A DNA stretch of 64,000 bases from CAZWSX01 sp964636985. GTDB lineage: Bacteria > Planctomycetota > Planctomycetia > Pirellulales > Pirellulaceae. The notes under the pieces are model-generated. The model was given only the letters and a program-made list of their open reading frames with translations. It did no database searches and had not been told where the DNA came from. Made by a program: the position numbers and the translations under genes. The stretch covers positions 1 to 64,000 of the forward strand of contig CAZWSX010000018.1 of assembly GCA_964636985.1 (NCBI GenBank), given 5' to 3'. Below are positions 46,897 to 55,591 of the stretch, in pieces; position 1 is the stretch's first letter; each line of letters starts with the position of its first letter.

Positions 46897-47790
46897 ATGA
46901 CCGCCAAATGGCACGGTGTTTACCCTGCCGCTGTGACCCACTTCAAGCCCGACCAATCGCTCGATCTGCCGGCCACGCTCAAGCACGTTGAAAAGATGAT
47001 TCAAGCCGGCATCCACGGGCTGATCATGCTCGGCACGGTGGGCGAGAACTGCTCGCTGGAGTACGACGAAAAGCTTGACGTGTTGCGTGAGACGGTCAAC
47101 CACGTCGCGGGACGCATCCCGGTGCTGACGGGCGTCGCCGAATGCACCACGCGATTGGCTTGCCGCTTCGCAGCCGACGCCGAAAAGGCAGGCGTGAACG
47201 GCTACATGCTTTTGCCGGCGATGGTCTACAAGTCGGACCCCCGCGAGACGATGTCGCACTTTCGCACCGTCGCGAAGAACACGGCGCTGCCGATCATGGT
47301 TTACAACAACCCCGTTTCGTACTCGGTCGACATCACGCCGTCGATGTTCGCCGACCTGGCCGACGAGCCCAACCTGGTTGCGATCAAGGAATCGTCCGAG
47401 AACCCGCGCCGCATCACCGATATCCGCAACGCCTGCGGCGACCGATACATTCTGTTCTGCGGCGTCGACGACCTCGTATACGAAAGCTACATGCTGGGCA
47501 TCTCGGGCTGGATCTCCGGCCTGGTGAATGCCTTCCCGCGCGAGAATCGATTGCTATGGGACCTGCTCATCGCGGGCAAGTACGCCGAAGCCCTCAACGT
47601 TTACCGCTGGTACACGCCGCTGTTGCACCTCGATACGCACGTCAAGCTGGTGCAGTACATCAAGCTGGCCGTGCAGGAGTGCGGCTACGGTTCGGAACTC
47701 ACCCGTGCCCCGCGATTGCCGCTCGTCGGCGAAGAGCGCGAGAACGTTCTCGGCATCATCCGCAAACAAATGGCTTGCAGGCCTAAGTAA
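46897..47790 (+). CDS. Dihydrodipicolinate synthase-family lyase, probable pyrroline-4-hydroxy-2-carboxylate deaminase
   Basis: A 297-residue class I TIM-barrel lyase: GTVGENCSL replaces the family GTTGE, a Tyr in VYNNPVSY and the Schiff-base Lys in LVAIKESS. By itself it could be any DapA-family enzyme, but the next two genes are a hydroxyproline epimerase and a D-amino acid dehydrogenase. This points to 1-pyrroline-4-hydroxy-2-carboxylate deaminase, which forms 2-oxoglutarate semialdehyde. ATG at 46897 has AAGGA 8-9 bases upstream; an in-frame TTG at 46879 is unlikely. First gene of the operon, 45 bases before the epimerase gene. Confidence 0.85.
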   Translation: MTAKWHGVYPAAVTHFKPDQSLDLPATLKHVEKMIQAGIHGLIMLGTVGENCSLEYDEKLDVLRETVNHVAGRIPVLTGVAECTTRLACRFAADAEKAGVNGYMLLPAMVYKSDPRETMSHFRTVAKNTALPIMVYNNPVSYSVDITPSMFADLADEPNLVAIKESSENPRRITDIRNACGDRYILFCGVDDLVYESYMLGISGWISGLVNAFPRENRLLWDLLIAGKYAEALNVYRWYTPLLHLDTHVKLVQYIKLAVQECGYGSELTRAPRLPLVGEERENVLGIIRKQMACRPK

Positions 47791-47835
47791 CTGTGTTCTG
47801 TCCAAAGGGGCCTGCTCCAAAGACGGTCTTTTCTC

Positions 47836-48786
47836 ATGGCCATCGAATTCGTTGACTCGCACACAGGCGGTGAACCGACACGGGTCATCGTCAGTGGCGG
47901 CCCGGAGTTGATTGGCAAGACGATTGCCGAAAAGGCGGCTTACTTCGCGCGAGAGCTCGACTGGTTCCGCGCCGCCGTGGTGAACGAACCTCGCGGCAAC
48001 GACGTCCTGGTCGGCGCCATCCTGGTCGACCCCTCAGACGCCAGGGCCGCCTGCGGAGTCATCTTCTTCAACAACGTCGGCGTGCTAGGGATGTGCGGCC
48101 ATGGGACAATCGGCTTGGCCGTTACATTGGCACATTTGAATCGCCTCGCGCCTGGCCAACACTTGCTCGAAACATGCGTCGGCCTGGTGGGCGTGACGCT
48201 TAAGGATGCTCACACGGCTTCGATTGAGAACGTTCCCTCGTGGCGCACGCAAAAGCAAGTTTCTGTCACGATGCCCGACGGGCAAATAGTCCGTGGCGAC
48301 GTGGCATGGGGAGGAAACTGGTTCTTCCTATGCAGCGATCACGGCCAAAGGCTTTCCGTCACTAAGGTGGACGAACTAACTCACTACGCCTGGCAAATGC
48401 GCCAAGAGCTGAAGCGGCAGCGGATTACCGGCAGCGACGGCCGCGAGATCGACCACATCGAATTGTTCGGCCCCCCTTCGTCACCCAACAAGGCCGATAG
48501 CCGCAGCTTCGTGCTTTGCCCCGGTAAGGCGTACGATCGCTCTCCATGCGGTACGGGGACCAGCGCCAAAGTCGCTTGTTTGGCGGCCGACGGCAAGCTC
48601 GCCGCGGGCAAAACGTGGCGGCAAGAGAGCATCATCGGCAGCGTCTTCGAAGCAACCTATCGCGATGGCGCCGAGGCCGGGCAAATCATCCCGACGATTC
48701 GCGGCCAGGCCTACGTTACGGCCGTGGGGCAACTCGTCGTAGACGCGGCCGATCCCTTCGTTCACGGAATCCGACCTGGCAACTAA
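47836..48786 (+). CDS. 4-hydroxyproline 2-epimerase (proline racemase family)
   Basis: A 316-residue cytoplasmic enzyme converting trans-4-hydroxy-L-proline to cis-4-hydroxy-D-proline. The two catalytic cysteines are present: Cys87 in GMCGHGTIG and Cys238 in SPCGTGTSA. Dehydratase relatives have Thr at the second position, so this is an epimerase/racemase. DSHTGGEPTRV is the typical N-terminus. Context with a deaminase-like lyase before and a D-amino acid dehydrogenase 9 bases after strongly favours hydroxyproline over proline. No PLP-binding residues are needed. Confidence 0.93.
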   Translation: MAIEFVDSHTGGEPTRVIVSGGPELIGKTIAEKAAYFARELDWFRAAVVNEPRGNDVLVGAILVDPSDARAACGVIFFNNVGVLGMCGHGTIGLAVTLAHLNRLAPGQHLLETCVGLVGVTLKDAHTASIENVPSWRTQKQVSVTMPDGQIVRGDVAWGGNWFFLCSDHGQRLSVTKVDELTHYAWQMRQELKRQRITGSDGREIDHIELFGPPSSPNKADSRSFVLCPGKAYDRSPCGTGTSAKVACLAADGKLAAGKTWRQESIIGSVFEATYRDGAEAGQIIPTIRGQAYVTAVGQLVVDAADPFVHGIRPGN

Positions 48787-48795
48787 AGTGGTGAC

Positions 48796-50052
48796 ATGAG
48801 TTCAGGAAACGTTGTCATCATCGGCGGTGGAGTGATCGGCACCGCGTGCGCCCATTTCCTGTCGCGAGCCGGCTGGAACGTCACAATCACCGACAAGGCG
48901 ACACATGGCGACGCTTGCTCGCGCGGCAATTGCGGATTCGTCTGCCCCAGCCACGTTTTGCCCTTGGCCGAGCCCGGCGCGATCGGCCGAACGCTGTGGG
49001 CGATGACCGCGGCTGACTCCCCTTTCTACGTGAAGCCACGGATCGACTTTCGCTTTCTGGCGTGGATGGCCAATTTCGCTCGGCGTTGCAATCTCGACGA
49101 TATGATTGCTGCCGGGCACGGCATCCAGGCGCTGCTCGATTCGTCGATGATTCTTTACGAACGGCTCGTCCACCAGGAAGGTCTGGAGTGCGAGTGGGAA
49201 AAGCGGGGATTGCTGTTTGCCTACGCCAACAAAGGCCAACTCGACGCGTACGACGAGACCAATCGGCTCTTGAGCGAACAGTTTCATCACCCGGCGACGA
49301 AGATGGTTGGCGAGGAACTAGAACGGTTCGAACCGGCGCTGAAGCCAGGCCTGGCCGGCGGCTGGTATTACGCAGACGATGCCCATCTCCGTCCCGACAA
49401 GCTGATGCGATCGTGGCGCCAGAAGCTGGAAGGCGCCGGCGTCAAGATCGTGGAACGGTGCGAGTTCCAGTCGTTTCGCTGCGAAGCAGGCAAAGCAGTT
49501 GCCGCCATTACCAGCGGTGGCGAGTTCGCTGCCGACGAGTTCATTGTCGCGACGGGCGCGTGGACGCCGCTCCTGAACAATCACGTCGGCTGCGCGATTC
49601 CGATCGAACCAGGCAAAGGGTATTCGCTCACGATGCCGCGGCCATCGCGATGCCCCAAAGTCCCGATGATCTTTCCGGAAACGCGCGTTGCGGTGACGCC
49701 CATGCAGTCGGCCTATCGATTGGGATCGACTATGGAGTTCGCGGGGTACGATTCGTCGATCAATCCCGAGCGGTTGGGGCTGCTTCGCAAAGGCGCGCGG
49801 CCCTATCTGATCGAGCCGGAATGCGATCCCGTGAGCGAAACGTGGTACGGCTGGCGCCCGATGACGTACGATAGCCTGCCGATCATCGATCGCAGCCCGC
49901 TCTTGCGAAACGTGCTGGTCGCCGCCGGGCACAGTATGCTCGGCCTCTCGATGGCGCCTGGCACCGGACAACTCGCCGCCGAGATCCTCAGCGGCGAACA
50001 ACCTCACTTGGATGTCACGCCTTATTCGCTGGCGCGATTTCGTGGGATTTAG
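48796..50052 (+). CDS. FAD-dependent D-amino acid dehydrogenase, probable D-hydroxyproline dehydrogenase
   Basis: A 418-residue DadA/DAO-type oxidoreductase. The FAD-binding GGGVIGTACAHFLSRAG motif starts at residue 10, and the C-terminal ending GHSMLGLSMAPGTGQLAAEIL is typical. In this operon it would oxidise cis-4-hydroxy-D-proline to 1-pyrroline-4-hydroxy-2-carboxylate, feeding electrons to quinone or another acceptor. Single-subunit type. It follows the epimerase by 9 bases. The last enzyme, 2-oxoglutarate semialdehyde dehydrogenase, is not in the window. Its stop overlaps by 4 bases the stop of the convergent redoxin gene. Confidence 0.9.
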   Translation: MSSGNVVIIGGGVIGTACAHFLSRAGWNVTITDKATHGDACSRGNCGFVCPSHVLPLAEPGAIGRTLWAMTAADSPFYVKPRIDFRFLAWMANFARRCNLDDMIAAGHGIQALLDSSMILYERLVHQEGLECEWEKRGLLFAYANKGQLDAYDETNRLLSEQFHHPATKMVGEELERFEPALKPGLAGGWYYADDAHLRPDKLMRSWRQKLEGAGVKIVERCEFQSFRCEAGKAVAAITSGGEFAADEFIVATGAWTPLLNNHVGCAIPIEPGKGYSLTMPRPSRCPKVPMIFPETRVAVTPMQSAYRLGSTMEFAGYDSSINPERLGLLRKGARPYLIEPECDPVSETWYGWRPMTYDSLPIIDRSPLLRNVLVAAGHSMLGLSMAPGTGQLAAEILSGEQPHLDVTPYSLARFRGI

Positions 50053-52340
50053 GGCGACAGCAACTTCGCCACCTCTTTGCAGACGTCAATCGCCGCTTCG
50101 GGAAAGCCTTGGGTGTCCTGGCTCCAGAAGTTGAGCGTGGCGGGCTGGCCGTTGTACGTGATCGGGATGTGGACGCTCGAACCGTACACCCGGCTCATCG
50201 CTTTGAAATCGATGGCGGCTTCGGCTGCCAGGTCGGGGCAATACTTGAACTCTTGGTTTTTCACGAGGCTGGCGATGGCCGAAATGCGCCTGTCGACGTC
50301 GCGGCGAGGCTTTCCAAGCGGCGCCGCGATCGCTTCGTCGTGGGCCAATCGAACGACGTGGATCTGTTTGTCATCGACGGTCGTAATGCACACGCGGTCG
50401 AGTTGCGGTAGCTTGCGGCGCAAGTCGGCGCCGAACTTGAGCAGCGACTCGTCCGACTCCAGAGCGGATGTGCCGAGCTTTTGAAGTTTTTCGTCGAGCG
50501 TTACCGGACCAGCGGAAACAAGTTTTTCGAAATCGTCCGTTCGCCGCACCGCCTTCTTAGTCAGGTCTTGATCGACCGAGACGACGTCGAAGTAGCCGAT
50601 CATCATCTCTTCCCACGTTTGGTCGCCCCAACGGACGGTCACCTTCGGATTGGGATTGGCCCAGTTGTTGGCCGAGTTGTCGTACAGGGCCTCGCACAGC
50701 ATCTTCGTGCCGCGTGGCAATCGCTTGGGTTCGGCGAGTTCGTAGCCGTTTTGCCAGTTGAAGTCGTAAGCCGGCACATCCAGCAGGACTTCCTGCTGGC
50801 CGTCGGGATAGATCGCCGTGTACTTGAAGGCTTTCCCGCGCAAGTGCATGTGTGGAAACATGGCGAGCAAGTCCATGTCACTCTCGAAGGTGTGCGAGGC
50901 TTTCACGGGATGAGCCTCGGCACCCGGTGGGATCGCGAGCTTGTCATTTCCCGCCTTGTCGGTGCCAACTTGCTTTTTCACCTTCGCGGGATCGGCGTAT
51001 ACAAGGCCCACACTGCTGCGGTCGGTCGTCGCTTTTCCGTTGGGCGTGTAGTGCATTTGGAAAACGAGTTTCGAACCAGCGGGAACCAACTTCGCCAGCC
51101 CCTCAGGCAAAATCATCGGCCGCGCACCAGGCGCGGTGGCCGTGAGGAAATCGGAGTGAATCTCGCCTGGAATCGCCTTGCGCCCCTCGGGCGGTTTGAC
51201 CAAGACGATGATGTGGTGCACGACTTCGCGATTGCCTGGCCGGCACTCGGCGGCCTGAATCCACGTATCCTGTTTGAAGCCGGGATCGACTACGAAGTAC
51301 TGATACCGGACGTCGCCATTGGCGGGAACGTTGTAGGGCGTCTCCTGCATAAAGAAGACCTGATCGGGCTTGCCGATCCGCCAACCTTCGACAAACTTGG
51401 GCGCCTCGGGAAGGTCGGCTGCGTCCCCTTCCGGTGCGCCACCTTCCACCCAACGTGCGATCAAGTCAAGCTCCTCGCCGGTGAGCGAGGTGTCGTTGCG
51501 GAACTTGCCGTGTTTGGGGTCGGCGTGCCACGGCGGCATGCGGCGTTCTTGCGTCACCTCGCGAATCATCTCCGCCCAGCCGACGGCTTCGGAATAGTTG
51601 GTGAGCGCGAAGGGGCCGATCTCGCCAGGACGGTGACACTCAACGCAGCGAGCGTTCAGGATCTTGGCGATGTGCCTTGAGTATGTGATTTGTTCTTTGC
51701 CCTCAGTGGCGGTCGGCGTGAGCATGCGGCCGATGTGACAACCGAGTGCTTCGACGTGGGGTTCGGCGACTTCCTTTCCTTCCAGGACAGCCGCGACTGC
51801 ATCGGCGAGATGCTTCTTCTCAGGAGCCGTGCGTTGGCGGCCGTAGGTCATCTGGTCGTCGATGCGGCCGTGGTAGCGAATGTTTCGCTCACGGTCGAGG
51901 ACAAAGACTTCAGGCGTGCGCGTGGCGCCTAACGCATCGGCGATCTTGTTTCCCCCGTCGCGAAGGAGCGGGTAACTGAGTTCCATCGTTTTGACGAAGT
52001 GGGCCAACTCGCTGAGGCTGTCTTGCTGATTGGCGTCGATCGCAACGAGCGCAACCTTGGCCGGATCGAACCCTTCCAGAATCTTGGGCAACTTCGCCGC
52101 ATAAGCTTTGGCGATCGGGCACTCGACTCCCAGAAAGGCGACGACGACGCAGTCTTTGTCCTTCCACTGATCGAGCGATTGCATTTGCCCCTGGTGATCG
52201 GGCAACGTGAAGGTTTCGACATGTTTGCCGATGACGTTCGGCTGTTCCGCGGCATGGGCGCTGGCCAGAAAGCCGATCGTGCAAACGACCAGCCCCGCCA
52301 AGGGAGCACAAAACAGCGATGCCATGTGATTACGGGCCAT
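50049..52340 (-). CDS. Exported redoxin / cytochrome c / copper type II monooxygenase-like fusion
   Basis: A 763-residue protein: signal peptide 1-30; a peroxiredoxin-like redoxin domain (35-200) with Cys74 in GVECPIAKAY; a one-heme c-type segment with CVECH at 232-236; then a region like copper type II ascorbate-dependent monooxygenases (about 320-580), with His motifs VVHHIIVL, QMHYTPNG and FPHMHLRGK. The C-terminal 170 residues have no recognised domain. ATG at 52340 is chosen for GAGGTGGAG 3 bases upstream. This architecture recurs in planctomycetes; substrate unknown. It lies 163 bases after the small gene 52504-52761 on the same strand. Confidence 0.88.
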   Translation of the reverse strand: MARNHMASLFCAPLAGLVVCTIGFLASAHAAEQPNVIGKHVETFTLPDHQGQMQSLDQWKDKDCVVVAFLGVECPIAKAYAAKLPKILEGFDPAKVALVAIDANQQDSLSELAHFVKTMELSYPLLRDGGNKIADALGATRTPEVFVLDRERNIRYHGRIDDQMTYGRQRTAPEKKHLADAVAAVLEGKEVAEPHVEALGCHIGRMLTPTATEGKEQITYSRHIAKILNARCVECHRPGEIGPFALTNYSEAVGWAEMIREVTQERRMPPWHADPKHGKFRNDTSLTGEELDLIARWVEGGAPEGDAADLPEAPKFVEGWRIGKPDQVFFMQETPYNVPANGDVRYQYFVVDPGFKQDTWIQAAECRPGNREVVHHIIVLVKPPEGRKAIPGEIHSDFLTATAPGARPMILPEGLAKLVPAGSKLVFQMHYTPNGKATTDRSSVGLVYADPAKVKKQVGTDKAGNDKLAIPPGAEAHPVKASHTFESDMDLLAMFPHMHLRGKAFKYTAIYPDGQQEVLLDVPAYDFNWQNGYELAEPKRLPRGTKMLCEALYDNSANNWANPNPKVTVRWGDQTWEEMMIGYFDVVSVDQDLTKKAVRRTDDFEKLVSAGPVTLDEKLQKLGTSALESDESLLKFGADLRRKLPQLDRVCITTVDDKQIHVVRLAHDEAIAAPLGKPRRDVDRRISAIASLVKNQEFKYCPDLAAEAAIDFKAMSRVYGSSVHIPITYNGQPATLNFWSQDTQGFPEAAIDVCKEVAKLLSP

Positions 52341-52503
52341 GCACTCCACCTCACGTATCAAAACAGCCAAAATCCATGCGGAAATCTGGGCCTTCCGCGA
52401 TTCGTCGCTTACTCATCCATTACCCAAGCTAAGCGATTGGGTTTCGTTTGCTGTAACGTCGCCGCCGAAAATGCCGGCTTTCCGCAGCAAGTGTGAGAAT
52501 CGC

Positions 52504-52761
52504 TTAGTTCCAGGTTCCTTCGTCCGGCGGGCCAGGCTCCTCGGGTGGCGGAGCCCCGTGGTCCCATTCTTCGATCGCCTTCAAGGCGCCGTCGCGATCT
52601 TCGCGGCTGGCCCATACCGATTCGTCCGACTCAAGCCGCACCTCATAGAGGCCTTCGCACTGGCAGTCTTCTTCGCCACAGAAGTGGGGAACGGCGGCTA
52701 CCCAAATAATCCGGTACAGGGGGACGAACTTGTCATCGATTTTGCAAAAGATCGAACTCAT
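52504..52761 (-). CDS. Small acidic protein with cysteine pairs, unknown function
   Basis: An 85-residue protein rich in acidic and aromatic residues. Cysteines occur in HFCGEEDCQCEG, which could bind metal. GAGAG directly precedes the ATG. It lies 57 bases after proC and 163 before the redoxin fusion gene, all minus strand, so it may share a transcript. The balanced amino acid composition and ribosome site favour a real gene. I cannot assign a family. Confidence 0.6.
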   Translation of the reverse strand: MSSIFCKIDDKFVPLYRIIWVAAVPHFCGEEDCQCEGLYEVRLESDESVWASREDRDGALKAIEEWDHGAPPPEEPGPPDEGTWN

Positions 52762-52818
52762 GCTCTCGTGAACTCCGGTACTTGCCCGGCATCTCCAAAG
52801 GAATGATTTTGTTTCGTG

Positions 52819-53625
52819 TTACTTCGCGCCCAATTCTCGTGAGCGATTGGTCGCGGCGAGGACGGCCGCATAGAGCGCGCCTCGCAATCCGTTTTGTTCG
52901 AGGGCCTCGAGTCCGGCAATGGTCGTTCCGCCTGGGCTGGCCACGCGATCCTTGAGGACGGCAGGGTGTTCGCCGGCGAGGACCATTTGTGCTGAGCCCA
53001 GGACCGTTTGTGCGGCCAGCGTTGTCGCCACATCGCGAGGAAGCCCCACGCGCACGCCCGCGTCGGATAAAGCTTCGATTACGACGTAGACAAACGCGGG
53101 TCCCGAACCAGAGAGGCCGGTGACCGCATCGAGATGCTTTTCTTCGAGTTCGATCGCCTTCCCTACTGCTGCGAGCAATGTGGCAACTTGCTTGGCGTCG
53201 TCGGCCGTCGCGCCGGAGCCGCGACAAAATGCGGAGGCCCCCTGCCCGACTAGTGCAGGCGTGTTCGGCATCACGCGAATCACGCGACCAGTCCCTAATC
53301 CCGCTTCGAGTGCGGCAAGCGTTACGCCGGCGGCTATCGAGACGAAGAGCTTTCCCTGCGTCCCATGCTGTCGCAATTCAGCCATCGCGGCTGGCATGAC
53401 CTGCGGTTTAACCGCCAAAAAAATCACTTGCGACTGTTTGGCGACCGCGGCGCTATCGGAGCCGCACGAGGAGCCAGCCACGGCCGACAGAAAGCCTTCG
53501 CGGGCTGCGGGAATGGGGTCGGATGCGACAATGGCTTGCGGAGCAACAAGTCCTGCCCTGACGAACCCTGCCGCCAGGGCTTTGGCCATCTGTCCCGCAC
53601 CAATGAATCCGATTGCCGGTGCCAT
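52819..53625 (-). CDS. proC: Pyrroline-5-carboxylate reductase
   Basis: A 268-residue NAD(P)H-dependent enzyme making L-proline from 1-pyrroline-5-carboxylate. It has the N-terminal Rossmann IGFIGAGQMAKAL, the VKPQVMP block, VIRVMPNTPALVGQGA and the C-terminal dimer signature GSGPAFVY plus DRVASPGGTTIAGL. ATG at 53625 begins directly at the Rossmann strand; an in-frame start at 53697 would cross the hairpin repeat at 53675-53695. It lies 2.8 kb from the hydroxyproline operon on the other strand. Head of a probable three-gene minus unit. Confidence 0.95.
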   Translation of the reverse strand: MAPAIGFIGAGQMAKALAAGFVRAGLVAPQAIVASDPIPAAREGFLSAVAGSSCGSDSAAVAKQSQVIFLAVKPQVMPAAMAELRQHGTQGKLFVSIAAGVTLAALEAGLGTGRVIRVMPNTPALVGQGASAFCRGSGATADDAKQVATLLAAVGKAIELEEKHLDAVTGLSGSGPAFVYVVIEALSDAGVRVGLPRDVATTLAAQTVLGSAQMVLAGEHPAVLKDRVASPGGTTIAGLEALEQNGLRGALYAAVLAATNRSRELGAK

Positions 53626-53958
53626 GTCCCTACGTACGGTCCCTACTGGTTGTGAATCTGTGCTAGCAGGTGCCGGTAGCGCGCCATGCGCTACCAACTG
53701 CCCAATATTGCTAGTTTAGTCGATTCGGCGTCTCTTGAGCCACGCGGATTCTTTGGGGGTTAAGTGCCCTGAAATCGCAGCCAAATCAGGGGAACGGCGG
53801 GCAATTCGCATTGACGGCCAGGCCGTTAGCCGTCAGTCTACGCGCGCTTTGGGAAGGCTCGTTCTTCCCTGGGCAAGAGCAATCGTTTCAAAAACGTCCA
53901 CGGCGTCCATAGGGCGGTTTTTCCGCGGTATGGCGAGCCAGAATGTTCAGGTGCTGGG
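53626..53958. other. Divergent intergenic region proC / TolC-like gene
   Basis: About 330 bases holding the hairpin at 53675-53695 and presumably both promoters. No further gene is supported; an open frame at 53735-53977 lacks similarity and a ribosome site. Confidence 0.5.
53675..53695. repeat. Short palindromic hairpin upstream of proC
   Basis: GGTAGCGC / GCGCTACC (53675-53682, 53688-53695) is an 8-bp perfect stem with loop GCCAT. It lies 50 bases upstream of the proC ATG, in the gap before the divergent gene. It could be a REP-like unit or an operator. Confidence 0.55.
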
Positions 53959-55563
53959 ATGCACAGCTACGCTTTGATGGTCGCCCTGTCAATCGCTCCC
54001 CTTGCGCAACTTCGCGCGCCAACCTACCCGAGCGCTCCCTATGGTTCGGGTAGCCTCAATTCGTCGTCGGGTTACACCGGCGACGGCATTCGCGGAACGG
54101 TTCGCGCAAACACGACGACGCGAAGCGTTCGCCCCCAAAGTGACCTGGGACGGGGCAGTTTTGGGACACCGCGAACCGCAGATGATTTGCGCTACGACGC
54201 GGACGGCTACCCAAGCGACCGCCTGTCGGGATCTGGGCTAAGTGGCTCTCGGCTGCGCGATCCCCTCTCACGCGATCCCCTCTCACGAGATCTCCTGCCG
54301 AGTGATTCTCGCCTTGGTACTTCGCAGTTCGCTCGCAGCCGTCTCGACGGTTACCGAACGGCCGACAGTCGCAACCGTGACACACTCGATCGAGCGCGTC
54401 CCGAGGACGATGATCGCACGCTGGAGGGTTACACATCACAAGATCGCGACATGGACAGGCGAGACTTGGACCGGCGCGACCTGGATCGGCGCGAATCGGA
54501 CCGCCCTCGTTCGAGCACACTCGATTACGATCGCCGGCTTCCACCGGTGGGCGATCGCGATTCGCGAACCGGCAATACCGACTCCGTCAAAGCCGCGGAC
54601 TTGCTCCGAATGTGGATCGAACTGCCTCCCGATGACGATCCGCGACGCGTTTTGTCGCTGCACGACGCGATCAGCCGCGTGAACGGCGCCAAGGAACAAA
54701 TCGACGTGGTGAAGATCTACTGGGGCTGGGTGCTCGCCATGGCGGAACTGCGCGGCATGGCCGATGAAGAGGCCGTGCTCGCAGAGATCGCTCGAACGGT
54801 ACCGCCGCGCACCAGCTATGAACAAAGCTTGTTGCGATCGTCTATCGAAGCTTGCCGCTCGCGGACCGCGGAAGCCAAGCGCGATGTGATCGCCCGGGTG
54901 GTCGATTTGCAGGAGGTCTCGGGAAATCGCTCCGACCAAGTCCAGTTGCCGGGGAATTTTCCCTTTGTCGAGGCCTACGACACGCAATTCGAACGGGCCT
55001 TTGCCAATCGAACGCCGCCGGCGAACTTGCGTAAGATCCACAACACGTTGCCCGAAGACCTGAAGGTGATTCGCACACGGGCGGTGGCAACCGACGAATC
55101 GGTAAACCTGATGGCCGAGTCGGCTGCGGCTTACTTTTCGCGGCAGATTCCTCTCACGGAGGTTCTGGAATCGGTGCACGACGTCCGTGCGCAGCGCCGG
55201 GCTTTCCTGGAGGCCGTGCATCACTACAACAGCACGATCGCTGAGTACGCCCTTACCGTGGCGGGGACCAACGTCTCGAAAGACGGGATCGTGTCGATGC
55301 TCATCGGCACCTCCGGCAAGTACGATGTACGCCAACGAACGGCTTACGGCAGCACGTACGACTCGAACTTCAACGGCTCGTTCCGCTCCGATCCCTACAC
55401 AGCACAGAACGGTTCCCGGGCAAGGTACGATCGCGGCAGTCGCAGCAGCTACAACACGTACGATTTACAGGGCCGCGATTCGCTAGACCGACGGCCAGCC
55501 GTCCCTCGCTCGACCTATGAAGACGACCGCTATCGCGGTCAAAGAGATCCGTACGTGCGTTAA
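53959..55563 (+). CDS. Exported Arg/Asp/Ser-repeat protein with TolC-like C-terminal helices
   Basis: A 534-residue protein: signal peptide 1-20. Residues 20-210 are low-complexity, with in-frame tandem repeats (SRDPLSRDPL, and DRRDLDRRDL near 170). A helical domain follows (about 210-460) whose segment RAFLEAVHHYNSTIAEYALTV resembles the last helix of TolC-type outer membrane factors. TolC proteins have two such halves and a barrel; only one helical unit is visible, so it is at most a relative. The C-terminus is again Arg/Asp/Ser/Tyr-rich. No clear ribosome site. Convergent with the isomerase gene. Confidence 0.72.
   Translation: MHSYALMVALSIAPLAQLRAPTYPSAPYGSGSLNSSSGYTGDGIRGTVRANTTTRSVRPQSDLGRGSFGTPRTADDLRYDADGYPSDRLSGSGLSGSRLRDPLSRDPLSRDLLPSDSRLGTSQFARSRLDGYRTADSRNRDTLDRARPEDDDRTLEGYTSQDRDMDRRDLDRRDLDRRESDRPRSSTLDYDRRLPPVGDRDSRTGNTDSVKAADLLRMWIELPPDDDPRRVLSLHDAISRVNGAKEQIDVVKIYWGWVLAMAELRGMADEEAVLAEIARTVPPRTSYEQSLLRSSIEACRSRTAEAKRDVIARVVDLQEVSGNRSDQVQLPGNFPFVEAYDTQFERAFANRTPPANLRKIHNTLPEDLKVIRTRAVATDESVNLMAESAAAYFSRQIPLTEVLESVHDVRAQRRAFLEAVHHYNSTIAEYALTVAGTNVSKDGIVSMLIGTSGKYDVRQRTAYGSTYDSNFNGSFRSDPYTAQNGSRARYDRGSRSSYNTYDLQGRDSLDRRPAVPRSTYEDDRYRGQRDPYVR
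54256..54300 (+). repeat. 15-bp in-frame tandem repeat in the TolC-like gene
   Basis: CGCGATCCCCTCTCA occurs twice exactly (54256-54270, 54271-54285), followed by a degenerate third unit. It encodes the SRDPL repeats. A second 15-bp repeat set lies at about 54456-54500. Confidence 0.8.
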
Positions 55564-55591
55564 GGTTACGCAGCGCTAACGTTACATGGCG

